This document shows positions 5,801 to 6,261 of a stretch of 6,261 nucleotides of DNA, piece by piece. Position 1 is the stretch's first letter, and every line of letters starts with the position of its first letter. The notes beneath the pieces were generated by a model, which was not told where the DNA came from, ran no database searches, and was given only the letters and a program-made list of their open reading frames with translations. Both the position numbers and the translations under genes were made by a program. The stretch spans positions 1 to 6,261 of the forward strand of contig WFVP01000316.1 of the NCBI GenBank assembly GCA_015491595.1, given 5' to 3'. Source of the DNA: Anaerolineales bacterium. Its GTDB lineage: Bacteria > Chloroflexota > Anaerolineae > Anaerolineales > DRMV01.

Positions 5801-6261
5801 CCCGAAAGACGGTGTACTCCCGCAGCACGTGCAACAGGGCCTCGTAATCCGCCGCCTCGGAGACGGCCACCGCGGCCCGGTACAGGAGCTCCGTTTCGGC
5901 CAGGGCCTTCTGGGTCTGTTCCGCCAGGTACAGAGTGGAGATGCGGGCGCTGGCCTGGATGACCAAGGATTGCAGGATACGGATTTCTTCCTCGGGGAAG
6001 GCCTGTTCCTCGGGGTACACGGCGAAGAGGAAGCCCACCATGCTCTCACCCAGGAAGAGGGGCACCCACAGTGCGGAGCGTCCGCCCAGCATCAACGTAA
6101 TCTGACGCACCGCGGGATGGACGTAGGGGTCATGCTCCACATCCCGATGCACCGTCACCACCGGCTCCCAAACGGGCTCTTCCTCCCCCGAAGCCATCAT
6201 GGTGTAGGGGATGCGTTCGGGAAGGCCGGGGGTCAGGCCAGGCATGGCAGACCACTTGGCC
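2805..6261 (-). CDS. Multi-GAF hybrid histidine kinase with two degenerate receiver domains (5' end beyond the window)
   Basis: Cytoplasmic sensor kinase; no membrane segment is visible. Residues are numbered from the first Met in the window (6243-6245). Order: partial GAF-like domain (1-110), GAF-like (118-290), GAF-like (297-470), canonical GAF (478-640), HisKA with His663 in FLANMSHELRTPLNS, HATPase (about 770-885) with N box Asn782, EDTGPGIP (813-820), PFF (830-832) and GGTGLGLAI (843-851), then two receiver-like modules (888-1000 and 1008-1140). The kinase core looks fully active. Receiver 1 has Asn939 where the phospho-acceptor Asp belongs. Receiver 2 keeps Asp1061 but lacks the Thr/Ser and the Lys. 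The frame stays open to the right edge, and similarity to the next repeat continues past the Met at 6245, so that Met is internal. GAF domains sense small ligands or mediate dimer signalling; the ligand is unknown. The receiver-bearing PLP-enzyme gene follows after 15 bases and is the likely partner. The start and promoter are not in the window. Confidence 0.93.
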   Translation of the reverse strand, partial: AKWSAMPGLTPGLPERIPYTMMASGEEEPVWEPVVTVHRDVEHDPYVHPAVRQITLMLGGRSALWVPLFLGESMVGFLFAVYPEEQAFPEEEIRILQSLVIQASARISTLYLAEQTQKALAETELLYRAAVAVSEAADYEALLHVLREYTVFRDEHLMYLGLILFDPPQTEERRPEYLRVPASWTTLPSLPFPESAPFTAYFGEDERPFQAGVVRAHEDAETDPSIHPKAKEVVLQMRGRAVIMAPLVAGREVLGFVMGVFTEPRAFADEEIRFLSTLVSHMGVRVQSLRLTDELRRLLNMTERLYQAAAALNQARTLQEVLDTLAQYTVLGRMSVGSLLILFEPTLKAEAAPSQASIATTHLRQARGEAHLHPLHLEAEEVTALRDLLLRLSLRPVSSLEGTPLGDYLHEFLQEAEASARNALLVPLWVGEDVIGLVVGLCEHLESLSEEEAQELLALQAQVAVRVDGLLHHQQAQALAEQLRTVAEIARDIGAALSVQELLDKAVDLIKERFGFYHVSVFLLDPEGLYAVVQASTGPVGEVMKRSGHRLAVGSASVVGQAAHQGQPVVVNDTERSSIHRPNPLLPETRAEVAIPLRIGDRVIGVLDVQATQKYAFTDTVVQVLQLMADQLAIAVESARAYDLSRRALEELRRADELKTQFLANMSHELRTPLNSIIGFSRIILKGIDGPITEQQRQDLEAIYNAGQHLLGLINDILDLSKIEAGKMELSFEEVDVAQILESVLATIRGLIKDKPIELRVDVQGPLPTIYADAKRVRQILLNVLSNAAKFTQEGYIKVVAQTQTTKTGGRELLVVVEDTGPGIPKEAQERLFTPFFQADAAITRAVGGTGLGLAITRHLVEMHGGRIWIESEEGKGTKVFITFPVGVPEQKEVAFALVFDDNRQVDLYRTHFGAKGYRVIGTLDPKEFQARLLSVHPFTVLINPFLPDRQGLQLLHQLQTTEETRQVPILLASLAEGRRLFLPPFTGFSVKPLEEGDFYTLMRWAQVTQQEPPYRFLLVDRDAAHTEQVQTLAKRMQDVELVPVPTYGEAFDHLRSETYHLAIVDLLAPGDMMAFLRLVERLSQEREAPFPIIGLLDPVLTPETWGLLDLLIRQWWRTFVYDLETGLSRMERYFYFFDLLRRTAHQEATA
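2826..3224 (-). other. Degenerate receiver 2 of the kinase
   Basis: Residues 1008-1140 begin like a receiver (FLLVDRD) and have an acceptor-like Asp1061 in HLAIVDLLAPGD. The next strand reads PIIGLLDP with no Thr/Ser, and no Lys-Pro motif follows: the region is Trp/Tyr/Phe-rich (IRQWWRTFVYD, then YFYFF). Phosphorylation chemistry is probably impaired. The aromatic C-terminus may serve for docking. Confidence 0.65.
3246..3584 (-). other. Pseudo-receiver 1 of the kinase (phospho-acceptor Asp replaced by Asn)
   Basis: Residues 888-1000 keep the acidic pair Asp896/897 in ALVFDDN, Ser969, and the Lys987-Pro of FSVKP. The acceptor strand reads TVLINPFLPD, with Asn939 (codon AAC, 3429-3431) where Asp is required. 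All other receiver landmarks are present, so the substitution is specific. It is expected to block normal phosphorylation. Confidence 0.8.
4815..6261 (-). repeat. Protein-level tandem repeat of GAF-like units, about 179 residues each
   Basis: Equivalent positions recur at 179 residues. HPAVRQI (43) matches HPKAKEV (222), and TELLYRAAVAVSEA (118) matches TERLYQAAAALNQA (297). The EVLD of the third unit (315) and the ELLD of the fourth GAF (496) are 181 apart. Unit ends carry AFPEEEIRILQSLV, AFADEEIRFLSTLV and LSEEEAQELLALQA. The repeat is clear in protein but not as near-identical DNA, so it is an old internal duplication of sensory domains. Confidence 0.75.

Noticed and set aside
4815..6245. 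GAF domains as bilin-binding (phytochrome/cyanobacteriochrome) photosensors
   Set aside because: Only one cysteine (Cys437) is visible in the whole kinase and it is not in a recognisable chromophore-attachment motif. There is no PHY domain.
1..6261. Mobile element, CRISPR, tRNA, rRNA, riboswitch or toxin-antitoxin content
   Set aside because: No direct DNA repeats, terminal inverted repeats, transposase or integrase motifs, tRNA-like cloverleaf or small paired genes were seen. The intergenic space is too short for a riboswitch.

Overview
The window is GC-rich and almost fully coding. It looks bacterial. The stacked GAF domains in a soluble histidine kinase, the very low cysteine content of that kinase and the general protein style recall Chloroflexota of the Anaerolineae/Thermoflexia type. 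That placement is inferred from style; there is no marker gene in the window to confirm it.

Three genes lie head to tail on the minus strand, so the right end of the window is upstream. They are: (1) a large multi-GAF hybrid histidine kinase, cut at its 5' end by the window edge (2805-6261); (2) 15 bases later, an unusual fusion of a complete threonine-synthase-like PLP enzyme to a canonical response-regulator receiver domain (1104-2789); (3) 57 bases later, a 10-TM EamA/DMT-family transporter with a GTG start (108-1046). The spacing, a strong ribosome binding site in the first gap and the absence of an obvious terminator between genes suggest one operon. At the left edge, the last codons of a plus-strand gene (stop at 39-41) converge on this operon and are followed by a clear rho-independent terminator (about 71-104).

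The most interesting feature is how the first two genes fit together. The kinase has an intact phospho-acceptor histidine and ATP-binding core. Its own two C-terminal receiver modules are both degenerate: the first has Asn instead of the phospho-acceptor Asp, and the second lacks the conserved Thr/Ser and Lys. The next gene carries a receiver with the full Asp-Asp / Asp / Thr / Lys set, joined to an enzyme that keeps its PLP lysine. The simplest reading is that the kinase's cognate output is the PLP enzyme itself, meaning direct two-component control of an amino-acid enzyme rather than of transcription, perhaps coupled to a transporter for a related metabolite. This is a hypothesis from sequence; neither phosphotransfer nor the substrate is shown.

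No tRNA, rRNA, CRISPR array, insertion sequence, integrase or DNA-level repeat was recognised. The operon promoter must lie beyond the right edge. There is no gene-free stretch longer than about 70 bases.
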